From Planctomycetaceae bacterium (GTDB taxonomy: Bacteria > Planctomycetota > Planctomycetia > Gemmatales > Gemmataceae), in the NCBI GenBank assembly GCA_013823135.1, contig PNLP01000019.1, positions 54,005 through 118,004 of the forward strand: 64,000 bases of DNA, written 5' to 3'. The notes under the pieces are model-generated. The model saw only the letters and a list, made by a program, of their open reading frames with translations, ran no database searches and had not been told where the DNA came from. Made by a program: the position numbers and the translations under genes. Below, piece by piece: positions 1 through 7,753 of this stretch. The stretch's first letter is position 1; each line of letters opens with the position of its first letter.

Positions 1-227
1 TCCTCGAAGACGCCCGCACGCACTACCACAAGATCCAGACCGAGACGTACTACGTGCTGGAATGCGCCAGTGGTGCCGCCATCGAACTGGATGGAGAACT
101 GGTTCCGGTCGCCGTGGGAACTGCGATCATGATTCCGCCCGGCGTGCGTCACCGTGCGGTTGGAAGGATGACGATTGTGAATGTCGTCGTGCCGCCGTTC
201 GACGAAGCGGACGAATGGTTCGATTGA
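1..227 (+). CDS. Cupin-domain protein, 3' part only
   Basis: An open frame runs in from the window edge (codons from base 3) to a TGA at 225-227, giving about 74 residues. The translation has a cupin-2 pattern: HYHKIQTETYYVLE, then a glycine turn (ELDGELVPV), then MIPPGVRHRAVG. The HxH/E and PPGxxH elements are the usual metal-binding beta-barrel motifs. It reads as the C-terminal half of a small single-domain cupin. The substrate cannot be told from this part. The 5' end lies outside the window. Confidence 0.75.
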   Translation, partial: LEDARTHYHKIQTETYYVLECASGAAIELDGELVPVAVGTAIMIPPGVRHRAVGRMTIVNVVVPPFDEADEWFD

Positions 228-263
228 TTCCTGGTGAGCCAATCCTTGCGACGGAGATGGTGA

Positions 264-602
264 ATGGACCCGAAGATCCTCGCGGTGCTGGTCACTTTGG
301 GGTTCAGCGTGGTTGGGGTGGTCGGCGACTACTTCCTCAAACTCGCAAGCCAGAAAGACAACCCGCTTTCGACCTGGGCGTTCTATCTGGGCTTCTCGCT
401 CTACGCCTCGACCGCGTTCGGGTGGGTGTTCGTCATGAGGCACCTCAAACTCGGCACCATCGGTGTCGTCTACTCCGTCTCCATCATCGTGATGCTCACC
501 GCCATTGGGGTGCTGGCCTTCGAGGAGACGCTGAACTACGGCGAGATCGCCGGGTTGTTGATGGCCATCGGCTCGATTATCTTACTGGTGCGGTTCGCGT
601 AG
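264..602 (+). CDS. Small DMT/SMR-like membrane protein (4 TM)
   Basis: This 112-residue protein is almost entirely hydrophobic and has four predicted transmembrane segments (about residues 5-25, 38-58, 66-85 and 92-111). Length and layout match the small multidrug resistance / half-EamA fold of the drug-metabolite transporter superfamily. The last segments (GTIGVVYSVSIIVMLTAIG, FEETLNYGEIAGLLMAIGSI) resemble the dimerising helices of SMR proteins. The conserved glutamate of classical EmrE helix 1 is not obvious, so the cargo is unknown. It starts 36 bases after the cupin gene stop, so co-transcription is possible. Confidence 0.65.
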   Translation: MDPKILAVLVTLGFSVVGVVGDYFLKLASQKDNPLSTWAFYLGFSLYASTAFGWVFVMRHLKLGTIGVVYSVSIIVMLTAIGVLAFEETLNYGEIAGLLMAIGSIILLVRFA

Positions 603-624
603 CACTCAGTTTGCGGAAACGACC

Positions 625-1029
625 ATGGCCAAGCGAGGACTGCGGACGCTCGATCTCACGACGCTCTTGGTCGCGCTGGATCACGTCGAGGAACACGGCC
701 CCGGCGCGACGCAGCCCGACCCCAAGTCTGCACCCGGCGAGTGCGTGTACCTTCGATATGTCGGCGACCCGCACGCGAGCCATTTCGCCTCACGGCTTCC
801 TCACGTGGACGTCCTGTTCCGCGTGCCCGGTGGTGCAGGCCAGACCAAGATCATCCGGAAGGTTTACAGCAAGGCGGCAATCTTGCATGTGCTGCGGTTC
901 GTGCTTCCAACGGAAGAAGATTACAGCCCGCTCTTTCGCGATCTTGCGACGGTGAAAAAGATCTACTGGCGAGTGCTCGCTCCCAGCGAAGACCCCATGA
1001 AAGCGAAACGCGGCAAACGGAAGAGGTGA
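625..1029 (+). CDS. Hypothetical protein (134 aa)
   Basis: I do not recognise the family. The protein is soluble, with no signal peptide or membrane segment, and ends in a very basic tail (KAKRGKRKR). It begins 22 bases after the upstream membrane-protein gene, on the same strand, so it may be in the same transcript. Codon use is GC-rich like the host genes. The competing frame at 62-955 overlaps both real genes and gives arginine-rich non-protein-like sequence. Confidence 0.55.
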   Translation: MAKRGLRTLDLTTLLVALDHVEEHGPGATQPDPKSAPGECVYLRYVGDPHASHFASRLPHVDVLFRVPGGAGQTKIIRKVYSKAAILHVLRFVLPTEEDYSPLFRDLATVKKIYWRVLAPSEDPMKAKRGKRKR

Positions 1030-1034
1030 ATGGT

Positions 1035-2204
1035 TCACTTCTCGTCGAACAACTTGCCCAAATCGAGCTTGTGCGGCTTGAGCTTTGTCGCGGAACCGGG
1101 GCCGTAAGCGAGGTGCAGCACACGCTCGGCCGGTTCGAAGACCATGCTCTGCAACGTGTGCTTCCCCTGATTGACCTTGTCCAGTTCCGCAAACACCTCA
1201 GAGACGCCGAGCTTGCCCGCGTCCTTGGCCTGGAGCGGGGAGAGCTTCGTGTAACGCCAGCACTTGTCGTCGAGGCAGAGCTTGTCGGTTCGGAAGTGAT
1301 TCGTGCAGCACGCGACCCCGTTCTCGCACGTCCGCACTTCGAGGCTGGTTGGCGTAATCTCGAATACCCCACCGCCCGACTTGTCGCAGATCGTCATGCA
1401 GCAGGTCGATGTTCGCGGCATGTCACGCAGCAGTTTCTCGGCTTCCGCGACGGTGCCGCACTCTTCCAGAACACGCCGGAACATGAACAGCAGCGGCGTC
1501 CCCTTCCAGTTGAACCGCGACTTGTCCTTGCTTTCCTTGATGCTGATTTCGTTGATCGTGATCGACAGGCCCGCGTCGTTCATCCCGCTGATGACGCCGC
1601 AGATTGGTGCGATGGTCACGGCTGCGAACGCACGCTTCCCCTCGCCCTTGTAAACGACGACCAGCGTGTGGTCGTTGATCTCCTTCGTGGGGAGCCAGTC
1701 GAAGTTTCGGCCGAAGATCGGGTTGCCCGTGCCGCTACGATCCTTCTCGATCACGATGGTGGAACACCCCATCCCGCTCGACAGGTCGGCGACCGTGTTC
1801 GCGAACAGCAGCAGCGACAGGTCGCGACCGGACGACTTGGCCGAGGACTCGATCTCGGTCGCGATGTGCTTGGGGAAGTTCGGTTGCAGTAGCGCGGCCA
1901 TCGTCTTGAGAAGCGGGAACCGCTTCTCAATGCCGGCGTCCTTGAGGAAGTTTGTTTGTAGGCCGTCGATGTCCGGGGCGTTCTTGATCGCGAGCACGCC
2001 GAACTGCTCGCCCATCTCGGTTGGCGTGCCACGCACGGTCAGCACGGGCACCGTGTCGATGTAGCGGAGTTCGCCCTTGCCGTGCTTCGCTTCGGGGAAC
2101 CGCGTCGGTTCTGCCGCTCGGGCGAGAGACACATTGGCCGCAAAAAAGCACAAAACGCACAAAAAGGGACGACGACGAAGCCAAAAAGACACCACGGGTT
2201 TCAT
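1035..2204 (-). CDS. C45-type autoproteolytic acyltransferase/hydrolase, secreted
   Basis: The 389-residue protein begins with a signal peptide (hydrophobic core PFLCVLCFFAANVS, residues 13-26) and continues into a C45-like Ntn-hydrolase fold. Cys147 in SGMGCSTIV followed by GNPIFGRNFDW matches the nucleophile region of the acyl-CoA:6-aminopenicillanate acyltransferase / phospholipase-B-like family, in which the Cys becomes N-terminal after self-cleavage. I chose the ATG at 2202-2204 because upstream in-frame codons (up to 3194) are shadow of the next gene. The signal peptide is encoded inside an inverted repeat (2133-2245). It probably hydrolyses an amide bond of unknown substrate in the periplasm. 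Confidence 0.75.
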   Translation of the reverse strand: MKPVVSFWLRRRPFLCVLCFFAANVSLARAAEPTRFPEAKHGKGELRYIDTVPVLTVRGTPTEMGEQFGVLAIKNAPDIDGLQTNFLKDAGIEKRFPLLKTMAALLQPNFPKHIATEIESSAKSSGRDLSLLLFANTVADLSSGMGCSTIVIEKDRSGTGNPIFGRNFDWLPTKEINDHTLVVVYKGEGKRAFAAVTIAPICGVISGMNDAGLSITINEISIKESKDKSRFNWKGTPLLFMFRRVLEECGTVAEAEKLLRDMPRTSTCCMTICDKSGGGVFEITPTSLEVRTCENGVACCTNHFRTDKLCLDDKCWRYTKLSPLQAKDAGKLGVSEVFAELDKVNQGKHTLQSMVFEPAERVLHLAYGPGSATKLKPHKLDLGKLFDEK

Positions 2205-2245
2205 GTCATTCCCTTTTGTGACTTTTGTGCTTTTTTGCGGCCAAT
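2133..2245. repeat. Inverted repeat over the start of the C45 gene
   Basis: The left arm begins ATTGGCCGCAAAAAAGCACA at 2133 and the right arm is its reverse complement ending at 2245, with the arms continuing as (C)ACAAAAAGGGA / CCCTTTTGTG. The palindrome covers the Shine-Dalgarno region, start codon and signal-peptide codons of the C45 hydrolase. The arms translate as WPQKSTK-type and CVLCFFAAN-type peptides, a pattern familiar from dispersed repeats in environmental bacterial genomes. Confidence 0.75.
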
Positions 2246-2260
2246 CACGGCTGTCTGTCA

Positions 2261-4078
2261 TCATTCTTCGTTCGGTTGTGTCGTGCGACCAAGCGAAACG
2301 TCGAATTCGCTCAAAAGCGGGACGAGCATGGCGGCAATTGCGACACCAAACGCGCCACCCAGCGCCAGGAACGGTACCAGCGGGTCGGCGGATTCGTCCG
2401 TCCCCGGCTTGGCGATCAGGATGTTCGCCACGCAGTAGAACATGGCGAGCGGGCACAGCACACTTGCGAGCGTCAACGCCTGCGACGGCCGGTCGGCGCT
2501 CAGCACGTACAGCAACCCACCAATACCCAAAACCAGGAACGAAATGAAGCTCAACCACTGGTTCGCGAAACTGCCGCCGTTCACGATGATGAGGTAGATG
2601 CAGATCAGCGTGCCGACGGACAGAAAGAAGATCGTTCCCAGTGTGTTCGCGATGGCAAGCCGGCTGTTCGTGATCCGCAGTGAGACGTGCAACCCCAGCA
2701 CGACCGCGAACGCGATCAGCACGGCCAGCGCGCCGCAGATCGCGACGAGCGGCGCGAAGTTCGCCTCGATCACGGTGCTGGCACTCGCGTCGGCCGGTGT
2801 GCGAGCAAGTGCCCCGCTTATCGCGTAAAAGACGGCGAACACCAGCGGAGGGATCAAGTACTCCTTGCAGTTGTACAGCACGCCCCAGATCTTCCCGAAG
2901 ACGAACTCCTTCGGCGAAATGTCGGTGACGAGCAACACGTCGAGGGCACCCGTGTCGCGTTCGGATGTGATCGAGGTGGCCGCCTGTGCCGCGACGAGCA
3001 GCAGGCTCAGGACCATCACGGGCACCATCCCATACGCCGCGACGAACGACGGGCGACCACCGGGGCGGTTCAGTTCGCTCACGGCGAAGTACATGATGAG
3101 CGTCAGCACGACGCCATACGCGAGCTTCACCAGTAGCGGACGACGGCCATACGCGAGCGTTCGCACCTCGCGCCAGAGGACGGGGTTCGCCCACACCTCG
3201 CGAAGCTTCCCGGGCGCCGCGTGGGCCTTCGCTCGCTTCTCGACCTCGATCGATTCATCGGTATCGACAACGCTCTGCGGCCCCTCGCGCTGCATGATCG
3301 GCTCGCCGCTCGGGTTCCACTTCCGCAGCTTCCAGATGCCGACGCCGTTAAGCAACGCACACCACCCGAACATGACGATGACGAAACCATAAGCCGGAGC
3401 GAGCCCGCCCCAACCGTCGGCTGGTGGCGCGAGGACGGTTTGCATCGTCACGAACGGGTCGAGCCAGCCCTGCACGCGGAACCAGTCCGTCGCGGGGTCG
3501 AGCATCGGGCCGACCGCACCGAGCGCCTGCGTGAGACAGACGTAAAGCACCAGGAAGATCACCGACAGTGCGAGAGCCTGGAACGTGCGTTCTCGCCACA
3601 GCGCGATGAGCCCGCCGAGCGAACCCGCCGCCACGGCCGACGCACCGAGCACGAGAACCGTTTGCAAGACCTGTTCGGGGTCGATGCCGCCGAGGAGCAA
3701 CAGCAGCGACAAGACTGGGGCGGTCACGAGAATTTGCACGAGGATCGGGAGGAGTGCGCCGAGCAGCTTGCCCAGCACGATCTCGTAATCCCGCATGTCG
3801 GTGAGCAGCAGCAGGATGAACGTGCGGCGGTCCTTTTCCTGCGAGACCGCCCCGGCCGCGGACAGCGCCGCGAAGAAAAGCGTGAGCAGTAGTTGCACGA
3901 ACGCGACGATCTGGAACAGGAGCAACCCGAACGCCGCGGCCTCGCCCAGCGTGGCGTCGCGGGAGAAGCCAACAGTCGCCTGCCAGGTGGTGACGCCCAG
4001 GATGGCGAGTAGGCCGACGATGGCGGCACGCCCGGTGTGGTGCCCGGACCGCCGGGGGACGGTGACCACTTCCCGCAT
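2261..4078 (-). CDS. ABC-2 type transporter permease, internally duplicated
   Basis: A membrane protein of about 605 residues with roughly twelve hydrophobic segments. It contains two related half-modules. The first has SQEKDRRTFILLLLTDM followed by EIVLGKLLGALL. The second has TSERDTGALDVLLVTDI followed by EFVFGKIWGVLY. These are the cytoplasmic elbow and first helices of ABC-2 permeases (ABC2_membrane family), so this looks like a fused permease dimer. The start is taken at the ATG 4076-4078 (MREVVTVPRR); a GTG at 4096 is possible. The frame stays open to 4198, but that part enters a repeat. No ATPase partner is adjacent. Confidence 0.75.
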   Translation of the reverse strand: MREVVTVPRRSGHHTGRAAIVGLLAILGVTTWQATVGFSRDATLGEAAAFGLLLFQIVAFVQLLLTLFFAALSAAGAVSQEKDRRTFILLLLTDMRDYEIVLGKLLGALLPILVQILVTAPVLSLLLLLGGIDPEQVLQTVLVLGASAVAAGSLGGLIALWRERTFQALALSVIFLVLYVCLTQALGAVGPMLDPATDWFRVQGWLDPFVTMQTVLAPPADGWGGLAPAYGFVIVMFGWCALLNGVGIWKLRKWNPSGEPIMQREGPQSVVDTDESIEVEKRAKAHAAPGKLREVWANPVLWREVRTLAYGRRPLLVKLAYGVVLTLIMYFAVSELNRPGGRPSFVAAYGMVPVMVLSLLLVAAQAATSITSERDTGALDVLLVTDISPKEFVFGKIWGVLYNCKEYLIPPLVFAVFYAISGALARTPADASASTVIEANFAPLVAICGALAVLIAFAVVLGLHVSLRITNSRLAIANTLGTIFFLSVGTLICIYLIIVNGGSFANQWLSFISFLVLGIGGLLYVLSADRPSQALTLASVLCPLAMFYCVANILIAKPGTDESADPLVPFLALGGAFGVAIAAMLVPLLSEFDVSLGRTTQPNEE

Positions 4079-4133
4079 GAAGATCGGACCCAGCACGCGC
4101 AGCCCTCGTGAAGCGAAATCGACTCGGATAATT

Positions 4134-4348
4134 GAAGCAATGGCACGCGGATGAAGAGGATCAGAGAAGAGATGTAACCACAGAGTCACAGAGAGCACAG
4201 AGGGAAATCAAACACAGAGAGAACGCAGGGATTTGAACACAACTCTTCTCTCGGTGTTTTGTTTTCCCTCTGTGCTCTCTGTGACTCTGTGGTTAATCCT
4301 GGTTTTGTTCGATCCTCTTTATCTGCGAGATCCGCGTGCCATTGCTTC
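4134..4348. repeat. Dispersed palindromic repeat, family D copy 1
   Basis: Outer arms GAAGCAATGGCACGCGGAT (4134) and ATCCGCGTGCCATTGCTTC (to 4348) enclose a second palindrome: CACAGAGTCACAGAGAGCAC on the left and its complement GTGCTCTCTGTGACTCTGTG on the right. The same layout recurs at 8886-9131, and the outer left arm recurs at 31915. It fills most of the 348-base gene-free gap between the permease and the sulfatase-like gene. No coding capacity is supported. Confidence 0.85.
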
Positions 4349-4426
4349 GTTCTCCACCCAGTCGCTCGAAGGATAAGTTATGTCTACCGGGCCGAACCTC
4401 CACGGGTTGGGTAGAATCCGTGTGGT

Positions 4427-5746
4427 ATGAAAGCAATTGTCTTCGTCTTGCGAGGGTGTCCGGCCGGGTGGCTCGGAGCCTACGGTAACGAGTGGGTCGG
4501 CACGCCAAACCTCGACCGCTTCGCGGCCGAGGCCGTGCTGTTCGACCGCCACATCAGCGACCGCCCCGACCCTGCCGCTGCTTCCGCCGCGTGGTTGGGG
4601 GGCGTGCTCCCCTCCGGGTCGCGGCTAAACGAAGCCCTTCGCACAGCCAACGTCCGCACGATGTTGGTGCGAGCCAACCATCCGGATACCGACGGCCCCG
4701 ACTGGTTCTACGCAGGGTGGGCCGAAGTGTTCGATGCCCGCCCCGAGGCCGAGGATAATTCCCCCCTCGACGCTCTGACCCGTGCTCTTCCGTCGCTCCT
4801 CGAACGCTTCGCCGCCGAGCCTACCGCACTGCTGTGGATCGAGATCGATCGCCTTCTGCCACCGTGGGATGTGCCGCAGGATGTGTTCGAGGCTTATCTG
4901 GGTCGCGATACGGACGAGGACGAGGAGGATGCTGAGGATGACGACGGAGAAGATGGAGAGGACGAGGATGAAGCCGACAGTGAAGAAGACGAGGATGAGG
5001 AGGACGTGACCGAACTTGAGGACGCAGAGGACGCGGCGGATGAACCCGAGGCGGTGACCGAACCACCACCCACAACTAACGTCCAACCGCCCGCACCCGT
5101 TCCCCAGATTCCGCCGTGGTTCGACCCACCCACGGGGCCGTTCGCCCTTACCGACCCGGACGCCTGGGAATGGCTTCACAGTTCCTTCGCGGCGGTCGTC
5201 ACGGCGCTCGACGCCGAACTCGGGCAGGTCTTCGACCAACTCCAGTCCGCTGGCCTCGACCAGTCCGCGACGTGGGTGCTCACATCGGACCTCGGCTACC
5301 CTTTGGGCGAGCACGGGCAGATCGGCTTGCATCGGCCGTGGCTGCACACGGAACTCGTTCACCTGCCGCTCGTCGTGCGGCTCCCCGGAGCCGCGGAAGC
5401 GTGTCGGCGTGTCACTGGCTTCACTCAGCCACCAGACCTGTTCCCGACGCTGCTCGATTTGTTTGGCGTGAAACCGACCGAGGGAATGAGCCTGCTCCCG
5501 CTGGCTCGCGGCGAAGCAGAATCGACCCGCACGCAGGCCATCACCGAACTGGAACTGAACGGTGCGACGGAGATCGCGGTTCGCATGGCCGACTGCGCGT
5601 TCCTGTTACCGGTGAAGGTGCCGGAGGGCGAGAAGCGTGAGCCGATGCTATTCGACAAGCCCGACGACCGCTGGGAAGTGAATGACATGCGTGCCCGCAA
5701 GATCGACCACGCCGACGAACTCGAAGCCAAACTGCGAGAACGGTGA
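4427..5746 (+). CDS. Sulfatase/alkaline-phosphatase-fold protein lacking catalytic residues, with acidic linker
   Basis: The 439-residue protein keeps the sulfatase scaffold: GAYGNEWVGTPNLDRFAAEA near the N-terminus, TSDLGYPLGEHGQIG (canonical TSDHGexLGEHG) about residue 285, then PLVVRLPG, FPTLLDLFGV and a C-terminal MLFDKPDD. The formylglycine motif CxPSR is absent (PDPAAASAAW instead), and the DD and DH metal ligands are replaced (LRG, DL). Residues about 162-208 are an almost pure Asp/Glu tract followed by a proline-rich stretch. It is probably a pseudoenzyme. Nothing nearby suggests the partner. Confidence 0.75.
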   Translation: MKAIVFVLRGCPAGWLGAYGNEWVGTPNLDRFAAEAVLFDRHISDRPDPAAASAAWLGGVLPSGSRLNEALRTANVRTMLVRANHPDTDGPDWFYAGWAEVFDARPEAEDNSPLDALTRALPSLLERFAAEPTALLWIEIDRLLPPWDVPQDVFEAYLGRDTDEDEEDAEDDDGEDGEDEDEADSEEDEDEEDVTELEDAEDAADEPEAVTEPPPTTNVQPPAPVPQIPPWFDPPTGPFALTDPDAWEWLHSSFAAVVTALDAELGQVFDQLQSAGLDQSATWVLTSDLGYPLGEHGQIGLHRPWLHTELVHLPLVVRLPGAAEACRRVTGFTQPPDLFPTLLDLFGVKPTEGMSLLPLARGEAESTRTQAITELELNGATEIAVRMADCAFLLPVKVPEGEKREPMLFDKPDDRWEVNDMRARKIDHADELEAKLRER

Positions 5747-5769
5747 GGATAGATTTGTGGTGGGAAAGG

Positions 5770-6066
5770 TTAGGCTCGATCCAGCCAGTAACCGGGTTCC
5801 CGGCTGGCGTGAGCGATTGCCAGGACCAACACATCACCCGAAGGTTCTACCCGGTAAATGACGCTGAATGGGTACCGCTGGAGGCCCGCCTCACGGAACG
5901 GCTCCTCATACCATGCATACCGGTCCGGTTGAGTACCAATCACGGCAACCATCCGATCAACCTCGCCGACGAACCGCCGGGCTGCGGACGAACTACGCTG
6001 CTGGTACCATCTGAGAGCAACCTGATACTCTCGCTGGGCGTCGGGGTGAAATGCGACGTCAGCCAT
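5770..6066 (-). CDS. ParE/RelE-family toxin
   Basis: This 98-residue protein has the RelE/ParE toxin signature: an N-terminal helix ending in ALRWYQQRSSSAARRFVGEV, then FREAGLQRYPFSVIYRV, and the closing strand VLVLAIAHASREPGYWLDR. The family acts as a ribosome-dependent mRNase (RelE) or gyrase poison (ParE); the ...REPxYW ending is closer to ParE. It overlaps the upstream antitoxin gene by 8 bases, so the two are translationally coupled. Expression is presumably autorepressed by the complex, as in known pairs. Confidence 0.85.
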   Translation of the reverse strand: MADVAFHPDAQREYQVALRWYQQRSSSAARRFVGEVDRMVAVIGTQPDRYAWYEEPFREAGLQRYPFSVIYRVEPSGDVLVLAIAHASREPGYWLDRA

Positions 6067-6307
6067 TCGTTGACTCGCCCGCGTCGAGTTGAGCCTGCGC
6101 CTGTCGTCGCACTTCCTCCCACGGAATCGGCCGAACTTTCCCGGAGTCGATCTCGGCCGCGCGGCTACGCAACTCGGCCGCCCACGCGGGATGCAACGAA
6201 CCCGGCTGCGATGTCAGCGATGCCGCGAGCAACTCAGCCAATTCCGCCCGCTCGGGTTCTGGCAAGCTAAGCGCCGCATCGAACAGTTCGCTAACCGTTG
6301 GGGACAT
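6059..6307 (-). CDS. Addiction-module antitoxin, ParE/RelE partner
   Basis: A short acidic/helical 82-residue protein (SELFDAALSLPEPERAELAELLAASL) of the addiction-module component type that pairs with RelE/ParE toxins. A later PIPWEEVRRQAQAQL helix would wrap the toxin. It lies directly upstream of the toxin with an 8-base overlap in antitoxin-first order, which is the standard arrangement. No other function is suggested. Confidence 0.8.
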   Translation of the reverse strand: MSPTVSELFDAALSLPEPERAELAELLAASLTSQPGSLHPAWAAELRSRAAEIDSGKVRPIPWEEVRRQAQAQLDAGESTNG

Positions 6308-6358
6308 GTTCCAGCCTCGAAGAGACGCTTGTCCAGGTCACAGGATGGCACCAGAACG

Positions 6359-6754
6359 CTATTCACTGGGAAGTTTACGAACCGGACGTTGTGACTTCTC
6401 AGTCAACCACGCGGTGCGAGTGAGTCCGCCAGCCTGCTCACACAGCGGGCGGCGAAGGTCGAAGATGCCGAGCAGCCGATCATAGGGGTTATCGTCGGTA
6501 CAGCGGGCCGCGACCTGATCCACGGCAGCATCGTCCGCGCACTCGACGAAGTAGACCCCGGCGTCCGGATCGAAGGCGTCGCCCAGGTCGCGGCACTCGA
6601 CCAGCCAGCGATGGCCGCTTGCGACCGCAGAGGCGAACCGCTGCTCCAATCGCTCGCGGTTCCGCTTGATTGCCGCGAGCAGGTCGAACGGCGAATCGTC
6701 CTCATCTTCGTCGGTGTCGTCCACCCCTGGAAGCCCTCTGTGACTGAACGGCAC
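6359..6754 (-). CDS. Hypothetical protein (131 aa)
   Basis: An unrecognised soluble protein with an acidic N-terminal patch (DDTDEDEDD) and a central region GVYFVECADDAAVDQVAARC. Host-like codon use and position between two minus-strand genes support it. There is no signal peptide. The reading frame at 6403-6888 on the same strand is a shadow with low-complexity content. Confidence 0.5.
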   Translation of the reverse strand: MPFSHRGLPGVDDTDEDEDDSPFDLLAAIKRNRERLEQRFASAVASGHRWLVECRDLGDAFDPDAGVYFVECADDAAVDQVAARCTDDNPYDRLLGIFDLRRPLCEQAGGLTRTAWLTEKSQRPVRKLPSE

Positions 6755-6794
6755 TCCAACTGCCGGGCGATTGTAGAATCGGGATGGCCGATGC

Positions 6795-7628
6795 TCAATC
6801 GGCTCGTTTCAGGATGGGTTCCCAGGTGAGGCCGGGGTGCGACAGCAGCGCACGGTTCGCGAGGTACTCCCACGGCGTTCCCTTGCAATCGGTCGCCAGC
6901 GTCCGGAAGCCATCCGTCGATTGCTCAAGGATCTTTTTCACATCAAGACGGCTGTGAAGTTTCTCCGCCGAGACGAGCTTCCAACCGAGCGCACCCTCGG
7001 GCAAATCCGGCATGCTATCCGTGCGGACATCGCTGAGGGCCTTGTTGTACTCGTGAACCAGCACCAACCGGCGACGCAACTGTGCCAGGGTGTAGTCGTA
7101 GTGTGCCTGCCACCGTCGCGGTTCGTCGGCACGGAGTCGCCCCAGATCGACCAGCAACTCGACTTGCAGTTCCAACTCGGCCACCAGCAAGGCGACGAAG
7201 TCTTGCGTCTTCGATACCTCACGCCGGGTCTTGTCGTTAATGGGTGCGTTGATCTGCGAGATCGGGATCACTCCCTTCGCGTTGCCGGGAACCGGGGCTT
7301 TGCGGAGCATGTCGAGCGAGCGAATGACAGCCACTCGCAGCGGGTACTTCTCGGGGGTCTTCAGGATGTCTTCGACCGTTCCATCCATGCCGTAGTGCTT
7401 CATGCGCTCGGCCAGGAACGGGAAGTGCGGAGCGGAGGTCGCCGCCGGCACGAACGGCAACGGCGGCAACGCGACTTCGTCCAGAATGGCTTTGATTTCC
7501 ACGATCCGGGCCAGGCGTGGCAACTCGGGTGGATCGACCCGCTCCGGGGGCACATTGCGGGTATCGCCAGCGATGGCGACCGCGACGGAGAGCAGAAGCA
7601 CCAGACTCGTGAGTAGTGGCTGTCGCAT
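6795..7628 (-). CDS. Secreted hypothetical protein (277 aa)
   Basis: The start at 7626-7628 gives a clear signal peptide (MRQPLLTSLVLLLSVAVAIA). The mature part is helical, with a RxxDxLRKAPVPG segment, an Arg/Leu-rich helix around LAQLRRRLVLVHEYNKAL, and ILEQSTDGFRTLATDCKGTPWEYLANRALL near the C-terminus. The frame extends upstream to 8039 but that is Arg-rich shadow of the next gene. Family unknown; such secreted alpha-helical proteins are common in planctomycetes. Confidence 0.65.
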   Translation of the reverse strand: MRQPLLTSLVLLLSVAVAIAGDTRNVPPERVDPPELPRLARIVEIKAILDEVALPPLPFVPAATSAPHFPFLAERMKHYGMDGTVEDILKTPEKYPLRVAVIRSLDMLRKAPVPGNAKGVIPISQINAPINDKTRREVSKTQDFVALLVAELELQVELLVDLGRLRADEPRRWQAHYDYTLAQLRRRLVLVHEYNKALSDVRTDSMPDLPEGALGWKLVSAEKLHSRLDVKKILEQSTDGFRTLATDCKGTPWEYLANRALLSHPGLTWEPILKRAD

Positions 7629-7753
7629 GTGAAGTGGATGGAGAGGCACGGGCAAGGGCACGGGTGGCGGTGTGACAGCCCGACCCGGTGTGAGTGTCTG
7701 AATCGTGTCCGCACCCCTGCCCGTGCCCGGACACGATTGTGGTTCGTCTCGCG

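Noticed and set aside
2205..3194. Long upstream extension of the C45 hydrolase frame
   Set aside because: It is the shadow of the ABC permease in another frame and is Arg/His-rich. The signal peptide at 2204 gives a natural start.
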